A DNA stretch of 64,000 bases. It comes from Poecilobothrus nobilitatus (taxonomy: Eukaryota; Arthropoda; Insecta; Diptera; Dolichopodidae). The notes beneath the pieces are model-generated. The model saw only the letters and a list, made by a program, of their open reading frames with translations. It ran no database searches and was not told where the DNA came from. Location: assembly GCA_947095535.1 (NCBI GenBank), contig OX352773.1, forward strand, positions 129,100,830 to 129,164,829. The letters are read 5' to 3'. Position 1 is the stretch's first letter, and the number at the start of each line of letters is the position of its first letter. A program made the position numbers and the translations under genes. Below are positions 1 through 12,844 of this stretch, piece after piece.

Positions 1-1249
1 ATCTATAATAAACCACTCACACTGAATATAAACTAAACTAGCAATGATGATATTTCTGTATATTTATTTAATAATTTAAAATTTTATTATCAGAGACACA
101 AATCTTCGACTAAAAGTCTTATCAGAGACACAAACTTTTACTTTTTAAAAAGTACTTTCGACACAAAATTTAAAGCAAATTTTTAATTTTTAAATATGAC
201 TGCCACATCCATTATGAACTGGTTGCAGCGGTAAATTAAAAATAAATTATTATTCTCCTGTTGGCAGTTTTCAAATGACTCTTTGTTTTGATAAAAATAA
301 AACTACTGTTAATAAAATTAAAAGACTTGAAAGTGAAAAGAGCAAAGTTTATAGTAGGCCTTATATTTATAAGAAACAAATAATAGGCCGATTTTATTCT
401 TGATTTTGTTTTCACTATTATAAAAGCTGGTAAAAGCTTCGCAGCAGACTTTAAAGTAGTTTTGTTTATTAGGTTGAAATTTTGATTTTTTAAGCTGCAT
501 TTTTGATATAACATAAAATATTCGAATTTTTTTATTAATATAAAATTCGGCAGACTTAGCTAATTATATTTCATAACAGAAATCAGAAACTTACTAAACA
601 TTATAGAAATGGATATTTTTCTTTAAAAAAAAGAAAAAATAACATAGAATATATCATTTTAGAAGCCTTCTCTCACAATAGATTCATAATTTTGTACTAA
701 TTTATTATTCGACCATTAAATTAAAAAGCTGTCGAAAACGACCGTCACAAAAAAAAGCCCCCGAAATTTTATGAAATTTCATTATCAGAGACATGAATCT
801 TTTATTAAATATACCCAAGACCTCTTCCAAAGTACATTTAAATAAAATACATTCAGCAAATTTTTTTAAGCAAAAAACAAACAAGTAAAAGTAACAGTAA
901 GTCGATGCAACCGACTTATTTATACCCTATACCTAAAAAATTCAAATTAAATTAAAAATCCATAAGTTATTTTAGTTAGGTACTTAATATACCTAAGCTA
1001 AAAAAAATACATGTAATAATCCCTCCCTTAATACAGGTAGTAAGGGAGTCAGTATGATAACGTAAATGTTTTTGAATCTATAGAAATTGTGCAATTGCAC
1101 AGGGGATTTTCTAGTATTAATATAATATTATTATTGTTGATTTAATATTACATCAAGTGTACATATTTCTTTTAATTAAAATTAAGTATGATTGTAAGTC
1201 TATTATTATTAATATCGAAAGTTATGAATAATTTTATTTACAAGTGAAG
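1..1249. other. A+T-rich stretch without a recognisable gene
   Basis: No convincing coding region on either strand; the short frames here are low-complexity Asn/Lys/Phe text. It contains an imperfect direct repeat (see 75-190) and a short perfect hairpin at 1023-1048 (CTCCCTTA, 10-base loop, TAAGGGAG). Confidence 0.5.
75..190. repeat. Direct repeat, second copy at about 765-880
   Basis: The phrase TTATCAGAGACA followed by an A+T-rich tail occurs at about 88, 119 and 783. The first and last copies extend over roughly 100 bases and both end in AGCAAATTTTT. This looks like a diverged dispersed repeat of unknown family. Confidence 0.4.
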
Positions 1250-1269
1250 AGTGCGCTGATATTATTTTC

Positions 1270-2240
1270 ATTTACGGTTTTTGCAATGGGAACATAAGAT
1301 TAGCTCGTGAGGAGTACCATCGGAGATTTCCTAATCGCTGCATTCCTATTCATCAAACTTTTAGCTCAATTTTTAGAAGACTCCGAGAAAAGGGATAACT
1401 TCTACAAGAAGAGAACGACCAGAAATTGCAATAACCAACAACGAAGATGATCTCCTTGAGTTAATTGAGAATTCTCTCCGTATAAGTATACCTCGAGTTG
1501 CAATTTTAAAGAAAATTTTAAGATCAAATAGATTACATCCATACTATTTCCACTCAGTGCAGGAACTTGTAGCTGCAGGTGAATCTAAAAGAATTAATTT
1601 CTTCCGTTTTTTGCTAAGAAATGGGCCAAAGAAGTAATTTTTTAGAAAGAATTTTGTGGAGCGATAAGTCACAATTCACTAAAGACGGGTGCTTCAATTT
1701 CCATAATGAGCACTTATGGGCAATAGAAAATCCACATGCAGTGAGAAGAAATTTTTCCCAGTATAAATTCAGTGTTAATGTATGGGCTGGAATTTTAAAC
1801 AAACACTTATTTGGTCCATACATATTTCAAGAAAATTTAAATGGCGAAATTTATTTAAATTTTTTGAAATACTATTTGCCAAATTTATTAGATGATATTC
1901 CGCTACGCTACGCCTACTCCTAGCGTGGTATTTCAACATGATAGAGCCCCCGCGCATTATAGTAGAAGGGTTAAAAAGTTTGTAACTGAAAAATTTGTTA
2001 ATATGTGGATAGGAAGAAGTGGTCCTATTAAATGGCCACCTAGATCACGTGACTTAACTCCAATGGACTTCTACCTTTGGGGCCGAATGAAAAATTTAGT
2101 TTATGCCACACAAATTAATTCAAAAGATGATCTTTAACAGCGTATTAATCAAGCAGCTTCAATTATAAAAACAGAGTTATAATTGATTGACCTAAATCTT
2201 GAAATTAGGAAAAGAATTTTACTTTGTATTCAGAAAAATG
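1270..2240 (+). pseudogene. Mariner-like (Tc1/mariner superfamily) transposase, degraded
   Basis: The remnant spans most of a cut-and-paste transposase in several frames. An N-terminal helix-turn-helix part is readable from about 1279 (LAREEYHRRFPNRC, then HQTFSSIFRRLREKG). The DDE catalytic core follows from 1621: WSDKSQF, HLWAIENPHAV and FSVNVWAG. It resumes in another frame from 1892: VFQHDRAPAHYSRRV, WIGRSGPIKWPPRSRDL, TPMDFYLWG. The first Asp, the HD of the second motif and the Asp after TPM match the mariner triad, although the usual SDES reads SDKS. Stops near 1399 and 1921, plus frame changes, break it, so it cannot make active enzyme. The family is certain to superfamily level only; I did not find clear terminal inverted repeats. 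Confidence 0.8.
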
Positions 2241-3705
2241 GAGGATATTTCAAAAATTAATTATAAATTTGTGGGTATTTTTTTTCTAAACATTACGAAT
2301 AAAAGAAATTAAATATTGTTTAATTTTTTTACAGTATCACTTTACCGTTGCAATTCACTCATTCAGAAAATTTTAAGTGTGTTTTTTTTATTTACCATTT
2401 TCATTTTGTATTGATATCAATATCTAATATCTAAAAAAAGGTTATCTAATATTATTAAGAATTTTATTTTATATTTTATTGAAAAAAAATTAGTTGTATC
2501 ACTTGTAATGTTCTATCACTACATGTGTTATTTGCTATTAATCTAGGTAATTTTTGAGCTACATGTACGTAGTTATACTCAAAATAAATGGAGTGAAATA
2601 GGGAATAAATACAATTAATAAAATTGAGTAGTTAATACTGACATTTTTTTAATAATAGGGTAAAAACAATTTTTTTTAACAAAAAATTAAAGAAAATTTT
2701 AGTTTAAATGATAATATCTCTTGAGAAACATGACCTATAGTCTTACTTAAAACTGCAATTGAAAGCACATTAAATTTTTATTCTGAGTCAATTGGTTCCA
2801 ATTTTATAAGGAAAAACTTGAACTTTTGTATTTTGATTATAACAAAACTTTAAGCCCAAATATCTCGGATACGGGTGAAAATATAAACTTCGATATAAAG
2901 ATATTTTTTATTCATTTTAATCTCCTAAATCATCTCCTGAAGTTATTACACTTATTCCCGGGACACCCTGTATATTAAATTTACAATAAAAGAATAAAAA
3001 CACAAAAATTACTTTCTAAAAAGAATTAATTTAATAGTAAACAAATCTGCAACACAGTAAATTTAGACGAATGTTACGGTTAGTTATCTTAATTGTTCAA
3101 AAATAATGGTATTATTAACTGGTATTATTAAAAGTGAATAAGAATTATTTAGTGTATTTTCGCTTTTTCCAGAATTTTTGAAAAGTTATACTTTCCACCT
3201 TTTTCCAGAACGTTTATCTTTGTATTAATAAAATAAATTTAATAAAATTTTATAGCCATGAAAAGGGTTGCTTTTTACTTTATTGTTTTTAATTTTTGGA
3301 AATTTTTTTTAAAACTCTATTAAACATTACTAATGTTAATACGCCATTATAGCTGTAGTATTACTTGTATGAAAGCGTAGTATTTTTTAAAGCTAAATAA
3401 AAAGATGAGATTTTCCTTTTATCCTCTTGTGAAACAACTTTCCATCGCAAGAATTGAAAAAAATTGTTCCAGACTTATGCCATTTACAAATACATTTCAT
3501 TTTTTTTTTCAATACATAATAATTATTATATCAACAGATTTATCAATTGAGTTTGTCTGAGTTCGAAATTTTTTTCAAATAAAATGAACATTATGGTTTG
3601 ATATAAAATCAAACTGGGTTGCCAGGCTAATCGCTTAAATTTGTAATATTCGTTGCCCAATTATTATTCCGTTGGCAAGCTTTGTTCGATTTATTATTAT
3701 ATTCC
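2241..3705. other. Intergenic, with a dispersed-repeat end at about 2700-2980
   Basis: No gene seen. The segment 2700-2980 is slightly less A+T rich and ends GGGACACCCTGTATA. Similar wording (ACCCTGTA, AGGGTGT) ends other repeats in this window, so it is probably the end of an old interspersed element. Confidence 0.4.
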
Positions 3706-5909
3706 CAATATGGTTTTATGTCCCATTCAAATGGGTCATAAACCTATATGGTTATGTCTCATTCGATTATTAAAATCTAGAATCTAACTCTAAAATCGCT
3801 CCTAATTCACATATCTGGCATATACATATTATAGGTAAATATTCTGAAAAAGTGGAAATATCCTGATTTTGTAACCTAAAATCCTTTTAAGTCAAAATCT
3901 TGCATATATATATTTTGTAACCAACTATAAAAACTCTTCTCAATATCACATAAATTATTCAATATTTTCAAAAGGTTACAAAACAATTTTCTATCAGCCT
4001 CGTGGCGAACTTCGCGTCTCTCTCTTTGAGTCATTTTTCGCCCTTCCCTCAGCCCTTCCTTCACAACCCCTTTCGCGCTTCCCTTGAAGGATTGGGAGCT
4101 GCTGCCTCCGAATGCAAGAACCTTATTTTTTACCTCCATGATTTCAACTTCTTTGTTCTCTAAAAATGAGATACGAAAATTATTACAAAACAAGAAAGAG
4201 TGCAGCAGAGTAGACTGTGTCAAGTCTAGGATACCCGTATGAACGTAATATATTCTGTTTCTACAAAACTTGATCATCTGTTAAAAACATTCAGATGTTT
4301 TAGTACCGACGTTAACTACAGAGATATATTTATGTAAATTGCGGAGTTGTATGACAGCTACCCGAACATGTTGCACCAGCACAACCAAATTTTACAGAAG
4401 TTGTGGCCATAAAACTTGATCATAATTTGTAAGATTTCAGGCGCCTAGCTTCATTAAGTTCCAAGAGGTTCAAGAAGCCTGAACCGACTGCTCTAGACCA
4501 ACCAAAGTTTACAAAACTTTTTGGCATGTAACTCGATACCTCTTTACTAAATGTCAGATTCCTAGCTTCAATAAACACTGAGTTATTGTCATTTAAACGG
4601 AGAAGTTGTATGGCAGCTACCCGAATCCGCCGCACCACTACAACTAAATTTTACAAAAGTTGTTTCCATAAAACTTGATCATTTGTAAAATTTCAGAAAC
4701 CTAGCTTGAATAGATACTGAGTTATTTTCATAAAGAAAGAAGTTGTATGGCAGCTACTCGAACCCGCTGACCGAAAATGTTGGATTTAAATAGCAAAACT
4801 AACAATTTTGCAAAAGTGATGTAAAAAAAATTTCATCCTCCTAGCTCCTTTATTTTTTGAGTTATCGTGTGGGCGGACTGGCGTACATGGCTTAATCGAC
4901 TCAGAATTCGATTCTAAGCCGATCCATACCTTTGACACTATATCTAGCTCAACTCCTTTAAGGTGTCACAAACGTAATGGTAAAAGCGGATATCCTTATT
5001 ATGTAACCAACTCTAAAATTTTTCCTAAGTATTTTCTTTCATACATATTTCAGCATTTCAGATAATTTAATAAAAAAATTATTTTTAAGAAAAACAATTA
5101 TGTATACCAAAAAAATGGGTGCAGTGCAGTTAAATCCTTTTCAAAAAAGAATTAAAGCCCACGGTTCTTAATTCCACTACATCGTTGGCTTTAGTCCATT
5201 TCGAAAAAGAATCAAAGCCCAATGAGCAAATTTTACTATCATGAGTCTGTATTTCCTTTATATGCATATGCCAGTTTCTGAATTGGGAGAGATTTTAGAG
5301 CTGGGTACAACATCAGGGTTATACGTTTTTTCCAGAATATGTATATAATCCTCCTAATTCAAAACTCGCATATGCATATATGTAAATATTTTGTAAAAGG
5401 GCTATAATCCTGATTTTGAATTCAATTCTAAAATCTCTTCCAAAAACCCTGACAATACGAGTATTATATATATAAAGCTGTTCCTAACAAATGCATGAAA
5501 CCACTCACTCACTGACTTCGTATCAAAAAAATGAAGCACTTGTAGATGTGTTAAAGGCTAGCTGCAAAAGTCATTTGATAGAGTTTGGTGTGAAACCATG
5601 CAGAAAAATCTGAAATTACATCTTTTTGGTTCCAAAGGAGTCCTTTTAGCACTTTATATGTTGTATGAGGATTTCAATATTTATACCCGAATATCGTCAT
5701 ATGGGGTATCATTGAAAAGGTCTTGGCGAGCTCTCCAACTATAGTTTGGGGACCACTATTCTAGGACGCCCTGTTTGGTCTTTGAAACTGTTTATAAGCC
5801 CTTAATATAAAAGACAACGGACTTTATGACTCATATGACTTTATGACTCATTTGAATGAGACAAATATGACTTTATGACTCATTTGAATGGGTCATAAAG
5901 CCATATTCG
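3706..5909. mobile_element. Non-autonomous DNA transposon with ~60-bp terminal inverted repeats (inferred)
   Basis: The segment 3706-3766 (AATATGGTTTTATG, CCCATTCAAATGGGTCATAA, then TCTCATTCGA) matches the reverse complement of 5849-5909 along its length with scattered mismatches. The right arm also forms a nested palindrome at 5895-5925 (ATAAAGCCATATT and its complement). The interior has no transposase frame and holds a ~130-bp tandem array (4346-4870), so the unit would be mobilised in trans. The family is unknown. An alternative is two unrelated inverted copies of a shorter palindromic repeat. Confidence 0.45.
4346..4870. repeat. Internal tandem array, ~130-137-bp unit, about four copies
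   Basis: The marker GTTGTATGGCAGCTAC recurs at 4346, 4605 and 4742, with a diverged unit at about 4475. Each unit also carries a TTTTACAAAAGTTG-type segment, an AAACTTGATC segment and a CCTAGCTTCAATA segment in the same order. It lies inside the 3.7-5.9 kb element. No coding potential is seen. Confidence 0.65.
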
Positions 5910-6180
5910 TGAAATATGGCTTTATGGCACCCATCCTAGTTTTTCATATTTAAAATTTTAATGCAAACATTTTATTATTATATTTTGCATTTGCCGTAAG
6001 TTACTAATAATTCTCAATTGAAATTAAGGTTTGTTATATTTATTTTTTGTTAGTTGATTTTGGTTTGTTTTATGAAATAGTTGTTCAATAAAAATTTTTG
6101 ATTTTAAAGGTAAAAATTTTAAGTATAAAACTGAATTTAATCTGCACAAATATATAAAGAAAAATATAAAAATTGATCTT
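5910..6180. other. Short A+T-rich spacer
   Basis: Nothing recognisable apart from the last bases of the palindrome at 5895-5925. Confidence 0.4.
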
Positions 6181-6189
6181 ACTAAAAGA

Positions 6190-7550
6190 GTAATGGCTTC
6201 AGAAACTCCGGAATATTCATCTGATTTCAATTATACTGTTGGTTAATTGAATTATACAAAGTCATGGAAATTAGTTTTTTATCAACTTTTAACACTTGTT
6301 TGGAGGCTGATACTGCAGTAAAAAATGAATAAATAAACTTGGAGCAAATATTATAAAAAGAAGAAGAAGTTGTTAAGCAGTATTACCCGTGTAAAAAAGA
6401 CCAAATTTAGAAGTCAACAGTGCTCTGCGTTGATGGTTTTATTATAAGAATCAACAAGTTCACAAATAAAAATATTAATCACTGAACAGGAACATGACCA
6501 TGATAAAACAAATAATAGTTTATCTATTACTGAGATTACTGAAATTTCTAAAGAAATTATAAAATCTTGTTCTGAAGATCGATGCAAACCAAAATATATT
6601 ATAGAACTTCTAGCTTCTAAAAAAGCACCATTACCATCAATGTCACAACTTCAAAATTATTTAGTTCAATTACGTAAAGGAAGTTCACGAACAAGTGTAG
6701 GAGAGCTGAAAATATTTCTTCGAGACAACTCTGTAAATCCTAATAATGAAGATACAACATTCGATATTGCATGTGAAACAAATGACATCGAAGAATTTGA
6801 ATTCCGATTCTTTATATGCACTAAGCGTCTGCTTGCTCATGCTGCATTTTCCAAAATTATTCATACAGATGCAGCATACAAACTTAACTAGCAAGAGTTT
6901 CCTGTTCTTGTGATTGAAACTACAGACCGAGATAGAAAATTTCATCACTTTGGAATAACTGTAACGACGAATGAAAAAATACGTGATTTCGCTTTTATGT
7001 TAACAACACTTAAAAACTGGGTACAGAAACAAGATAAAGATTTACAACCTGAAGTATTAGCAAATTCTTCTGTAGCTATTCTAAATGTATTCAATGAAGT
7101 TTTCGAAACTAAACTGTAATTATGTGCTGGGCACATATGAAAAAAAAATGTGACCAAAAAAGCAGAAAAATATTGTCATAAAAATGTGGTTTTACAAATT
7201 TAGAAAGATTTAGACCAATTACAACTAAGCAATTCGGAAACAAATTTTAGTAAAGCATCTAGTGTTTTTATAGAAAATGATCATCTAAAGGTGATTTCAT
7301 AAAATATTTAAAAGCAGAATGGCTAGAAAAAAACCATAATTGGCATGAAAGCGCTGCAAAATGTGCACCAAGCACGAATGTAAAGATTTCATGCAATGTA
7401 AACATTTGGTGAGCATGGCAATACGTTTAAAATATGTAAAATCTTCCGCTGAGGCTAAAATATCTACAATTGGACATTTTGTCACAGATAATTTTTCTGA
7501 GATAGAAACAATATTTCCCCTTTTCCAAAATATGAAAGTTGTTTATTAGC
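6190..7550 (+). pseudogene. MULE-type transposase with SWIM zinc finger, degraded
   Basis: Three frames in order resemble a Mutator-like element transposase of insects. The first part (about 6489-6720) reads LSITEITEISKEIIKSC, then KPKYIIELL and PSMSQLQNYLVQLRKG. The MULE DDE core follows: IIHTDAAYKLN, a stop at 6889, QEFPVLVIETTDRDRKFHHFG, then LCAGHI where family members usually have a CWAH motif. At 7300-7450 come KAEWLEKNHNWHESAAKCAPS and a SWIM-like finger, CKDFMQCKHLVSMAIRLKYV. Stops at 6889 and 7117 and several shifts show it is dead. The assignment rests on motif order and is firm at superfamily level. Confidence 0.75.
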
Positions 7551-7552
7551 AA

Positions 7553-7700
7553 CATTTACTGTGCGTTTATTTTATTTACTGAGCAGAATTTTTATTTTAC
7601 TGTACAAAAATTTTTTTACTGTGCTAATAGCGCGTTCAATAAATTTTACTGGAGCTATTTTACTTAGCATTTTATTTTTTTACTGAGCATTTCTAATTTT
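7553..7700. repeat. Irregular short repeat, TTTACTGAGCA-like
   Basis: Six to seven variants of TTTACTG(A/T)GCA occur at uneven 15-35-base spacing right after the MULE remnant. It may be a decayed terminal or subterminal repeat of that element. Confidence 0.4.
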
Positions 7701-9480
7701 TAACCTAGTGTATTGCTATTTCTTACTACCTCGTTAAATCGTAGCTTTTTAATAATACATTGACTATAAGTTTTTGAACTTTTTCTTAGAGAAATTTCGT
7801 AAAAAAAAAATTCAAAATAGAACTTGTAAATAAAAAAATTTTAAAAATGTAATTTAAGTAAATAAATTGTAACAAAGATTTCTTTTTCTGTTTAAAAATT
7901 ACTTCCTACCTCAAATAGCCCTGCAAAACTGATGAGCCTAACATTAATATTAAAAATATGTTGGAAAAGGAAATTAATATAAATGTTTAACATTCTCGTT
8001 TTTAAAAGCTTATTTTGACAGTTAGCAGTTACAGTTAATATTTTTAAGGAAAAATATTTTTTTTATTAAAAGGAATACTTAGATAATAATATAAGTATTT
8101 TTATTACATAATATTCTTTCATTATTTAGTATTTTTTTAAGATTGAGGCATTTTGTGTTTTTTTCAAGATGTGTTTATAAATCCTGTCTAATTAATAATA
8201 TTAAAAAATAACAAAGATGGTAAGAATAAAAAGTCTAATGAGGAAAAAAGTATTAAGACACCGGTAAAGATAATAATAAAATTCAAATATCTGAATGTGA
8301 CATATAAAATTAAAAAAAGTAAGGATACCAATCTAAATATTGTAAAAAAATGTCCTCTCTTTATAGTATTATCTTTTGATTATTCTGAAAAAAAAAATGG
8401 AATAAAGGAGTTTTATACTCTAAAGGGCTTCATGAAACATGAGCGTAAGAAAAATTCCCGAATGCAAAAATGGAAAATCAACGCCAAATTTTTGTTCTGT
8501 GTCATTTTTCATTTCATATACTGCAGTGCGGTGAAAAATCGTCACAAAATGTTTGTTTTTAAATTTTTTTTATTTACTTTTGAACATTTAAAAAAACAAG
8601 AAATGGAAAAACCCAAAGATTTTCAAAAAAGCACATTTCCAGAATTAAAAAATGTTCCATAAGCCTGAAGCAAAGAGTAGATTTATTGAAAAATAAAAAA
8701 ATATTGCATAAGCCTAGAGGAAAGAGTAGATATATTGAAAAATAAATTTATAATAATATAATTTATTTATTTTATTAATATAAATTATGAATAATAATGA
8801 AAACAATAAGAAAAAATTGAGAAAAACCAAATCACACTTTCGTCAATTATAAGGTAATCTTATGTTATTAAGAAAAATTATTAACACAAACAAAAATGTA
8901 ATGTTGGAGCTTTAATTTTTGTTTATTACTTAAAACAAATTTGGACAGGTGACCAAGTTACAGGTCTTTAAAAATAGAGAAATTTTAGTTTTTGACTCCT
9001 TACAACTCCTAAACGAGGGACACAAAAATATTTCCTGAAATGTTATTTCCAAAGATCTAACTGCTCTCAAAATTTTAGGCTTCTAAGTTAAACCGTTTGA
9101 AAGATAGAAGGGGTCCAATTTTAGCAAAAATTAAGTTTCACATAACGGTATATTAAAATATCGCATGGGAAAGCCACTTATTTATTTTATATATATTTAT
9201 TTATAAAGTTTATAAACCCAGCTATCGTTTGGCGTTGTCAGATTGCAAATATTTTCATAGAACCTATGTTATAACAATTTAAAGATAGGGCTTTTTCAAA
9301 TTTTGTAGGGCTGTAGTTCAGAAAAAATTTGTTAAACATAGATAGTTTTTTGGCGATGTCTATCCGTAGTCAAAATTTCATTGCTTTATTTCAAATTGTG
9401 TAGAAGTTTTGTAAATACCCACATGGACGAACAGACAGACGGACAGAGATAAACTAATAAGCACATTATTTCAAAATTTT
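7701..9480. other. No supported gene; tandem duplication and old interspersed repeat
   Basis: A frame at 8297-8662 is lysine/phenylalanine-rich with no domain, and I do not support it as a gene. At 8650-8745 a ~49-base unit beginning CATAAGCCT is duplicated. From about 8945 to 9460 the text is less A+T rich. It includes AGTTAAACCGTTTGAAAGAT and ends with ACAGACAGACGGACAGAG, wording typical of old insect interspersed repeats. Confidence 0.45.
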
Positions 9481-10800
9481 GCTAATTGTGATGCAATGTG
9501 CTAAAAAGCGTAAATTTTTCAATAAATTTTTTATTTCTTACGGTAAGTATATGTATTTGCCAATATTTGTCGATATTTGCCAAAATCTCGGGTACAAATT
9601 TTTAGTATGAAAACAATACCAACCTTATACATAATTGTATGCGGTCGATAAAAATTTAATTATTAATACTTTCATTTAAAAAAAATAAAATAAACTTTAA
9701 AAATAAAAAAATTATAAGCATTTCAAATCAGTCAGCCCAAGTTGGCCCACCCTGTAGATACATACAATAATAACATACTCGTATAAGAAAATAATAATAC
9801 ATGCATCTTTTCTTGTATAATAGCAGGATGATCTGATATTGAATTAATATGTTTGCATGTATGTATGTATAATGGATGATAATTAAATTTTGAAGAACTA
9901 AAGTAATAAGAAATTTTTAAAAAAATTTGGTTTTAATATCCAGTAGTGTTTTAAAAAAAAAGTCAAGACAGTATATAAAACCTAGGGTTTTTAAAGTCGC
10001 ACATTTTTGTCGTGCTAATGTAGTCTGGAATTGCAAATACTTTTGTATGAATAAAATTGTGAAAACAAAGAAACACAAGTTTATCACAAGTGTCCACAAA
10101 TGGTAGGGCTAAATAAATAAGTTATTTTATAACTGCTACCCATTTTATGAAATTTATCTACGTCAAAAATGTTATCTCTTTAACTCAAACAGTGTAGAAG
10201 TTTTCCAAAACTATTAAGTAAATTTGCTAAAAATATGTTCAAATTTAGTTTTTTTAAATATATTCTTATGTATGTACGTGTTGTGTTATATGTCTATTAC
10301 ACATTTGCGTCCTAATACGTAATTTTTTATTGTGCAGTTTCAAGGTAAATTTACAATTGCAACATCAGAAAATCATTAGAACATTTTTATCTGGTTTTAT
10401 AATTGTTTTTAAATATTCTTTTAGTAAAAAAAGTGTTAAAAATTCTTATTTATTACGTGATAGTTATACGTCAAAAAATATATAAGTAGATATGACTTTC
10501 TTATTAATTTTTAGTATTTCTAAGAACACAACAAAAAATTTGACCCAAATCTGTTTTTTTTTTCTTTTTAATATACAGCTTAATACTGTTAATAATTTAA
10601 TACAGCTCTTATTCTGTAAACGTTATAAATAAATAAATTATTTTAAGAAATTAATGATAATGGAAAATACAAAACAAATAAAATATTATAGATAAATAGA
10701 AAACCGATTTTTTTCAGAACCAAAAATTTTATTATTATAAGTATGTGTAAAGAATTAATAAAAAAATCTAGGATTCGTTTCAGTGTTTTTGAGCCACTCT
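9481..10800. other. A+T-rich, no gene seen
   Basis: Nothing recognisable. A copy of the ACCCTGTA-type repeat end lies at about 9725-9755 (TTGGCCCACCCTGTAG). Confidence 0.4.
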
Positions 10801-10808
10801 TATTTCAG

Positions 10809-10887
10809 TGTTCCTGAAGGTTTGAATTTAGGATGCTTCTCTAAATATTATGGTTACGGGGGAAGGTGGTTCAGTGTGCAAAAACAA
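10809..10887 (+). other. Possible isolated coding exon (unidentified)
   Basis: This 79-base segment is bounded by TATTTCAG and GTATGT, good acceptor and donor matches. It has one open frame reading VPEGLNLGCFSKYYGYGG then RWFSVQKQ. It is clearly richer in G+C than its surroundings. I do not recognise the peptide. It may be chance or part of a transposon. Confidence 0.2.
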
Positions 10888-12844
10888 GTATGTATACTAA
10901 TATCATATAATATAAATTCTTCAAACAACCGTTACATTTTTTATGTATTTAATTTTTTTTGTACTACGCATCATCCTCCCTCAACAATTTCAAATTATCG
11001 AGTAAAAAATATCGTCACTACTCGTTGGACTCAGGCGTATTTTTATCTTAGTCCTAATTTTTAAAACTTTATTTATTAATTAAGTGAAGAAATAAAAGCA
11101 GAATCAGTGTAATCCTTTATAAATTTATTTAAAGTTAAATAAAAAAATAATAAAAAAGGAAAAAAACCAAAAACCAGTTAAAATAAAGAACCAAAATACA
11201 AATCACGTTTTATTTTCATTTTGATTTTTAATGGACATTTTTAATAACAGTATTGCATAATGAACCTTATATTTCACGAATTTAAAAAAAAAAAATATAG
11301 TATTTTTTAAATTTTAAATTAAACATTTTCATTTGTTAATTTTAATTTTATTAAAAATTAAATTTACTATAAAAACTTTAAATTTTTTGAACTATGATTG
11401 TTATTCTGACACATTTAATTTAATGATAAATTTTACTAATAATTGGCAAACTTTAATAATTTAATAAGTGAATTTATAAACACAAAATAAATAAATGTAC
11501 TTTTCAATTTTATTATATTAAACATTAAAACTGAATAATTAAATTAAATTTAATAATAAAATTCAAATTTAATATCTAAAATAATTTCTAAACCCGAATG
11601 AAGGTGATTTATGGACGAGCGAGGAGTTCAACAACAGCAGCTGAAGATTCCACCATATTGTTTATTCGGCTGCAATCATCATCTTGGATCATCTAATTCT
11701 ATTTCAATTTCTATAATTTTTGTTTTGTAATTTTAAATTTTTTTATTTTTTTATTAATTTCTTTAATTTTTTAATTCAATTTTTTTTATTTAACTTTTAA
11801 TTTTGGAACTACTTAATTTTAATTATATTTTGATTTCACTTGTTTTTAGTTTTTAGTTTTTTTTACAATTTTGATTTTCTATTAATATTTTTCTTTTCTT
11901 TTATTTCTTTCTTATAAATTTAGATTTAGTACAATTAACTTTTAAATTCAATTTTTATTAATTTTAATTTTGTTTTCATTTTAATTCTTATAAATTAAAT
12001 TAATTTGTTTTAATTTTAAATTTCCATCAAACATTGTAAAATTAAATTAAATATCAATAAACAGGCAACGCTATCCAACCTTCGTTTTCTCCCATATAAA
12101 ATTTCCAAGCAGCTTTGAGTAAACAAACCGTTTGCTGTTTTCAATTTATTTAATTAGTGCTGCATTTTTTTTTTTTTACAAAATTTTTATCATATGCAAG
12201 TGGGAAAAAGAAATGTATATGATATAAGAAAGTTTGTATCTGTGATATTTAAATGGTGAATATGGTAGAGTATTTCTTGTGTACTAAAAACTGTCGTACC
12301 TCGAATTTCGTTTGTCATGTTCACGACTTATTTGGTTCAGTCCTTTTTTTTCCGTATTTTGACCACTCTATTCCACAATGCTCAGTCCAATAAAAAAAAT
12401 ATTTTTGAAAATAAAAACATATGCTTGTTCAATATTATGCAATACTGAGATCGAGCATAATCTTCCACATGTAATTAACCAAAGTGTTAATCAACTGATA
12501 TCAAACGATTGCTCTAATTATGAAATTGACATGGTATTTCCAATTCTGCAAGCTTTGGAAGGTCTGATTTGATGTAATGGTTGATCCTCCGCACCTTGTG
12601 GAATCTTAAAGATCATGTCCATTGGAGCAATCTATTTCCTGAATTTTTGCCTTATCCATAACCAAAAAGCAATTTTGCAAGTTAGTAGTAACTAGTTTCA
12701 ATAGCTGCAAGTTTCATTTATTTCATTTTTGTAAATGAATTATATTTTACTTTTTTAAATAAATTTTATTTGTAACTTTGTTTAGTTCAATTTGAATTTT
12801 CTGAATTTCAGTTTTTAAATAAAATTTATTTGTAATTTTTTTAA
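10888..12844. other. Very A+T-rich, low complexity, no gene
   Basis: Mostly runs of TTTAATTTTA. A more complex patch at 11600-11700 (CGAGCGAGGAGTTCAACAAC) and another at 12055-12130 are not assignable. A 64-codon frame at 12378-12572 has no recognisable domain. Confidence 0.4.

Noticed and set aside
3876..4277. 133-codon minus-strand frame with a charged middle
   Set aside because: No domain; it lies in the TIR element and overlaps text repeated elsewhere.
8297..8662. 121-codon plus-strand frame
   Set aside because: Lys/Phe-rich with no motif, repeat or neighbour to support it; such lengths arise by chance here.
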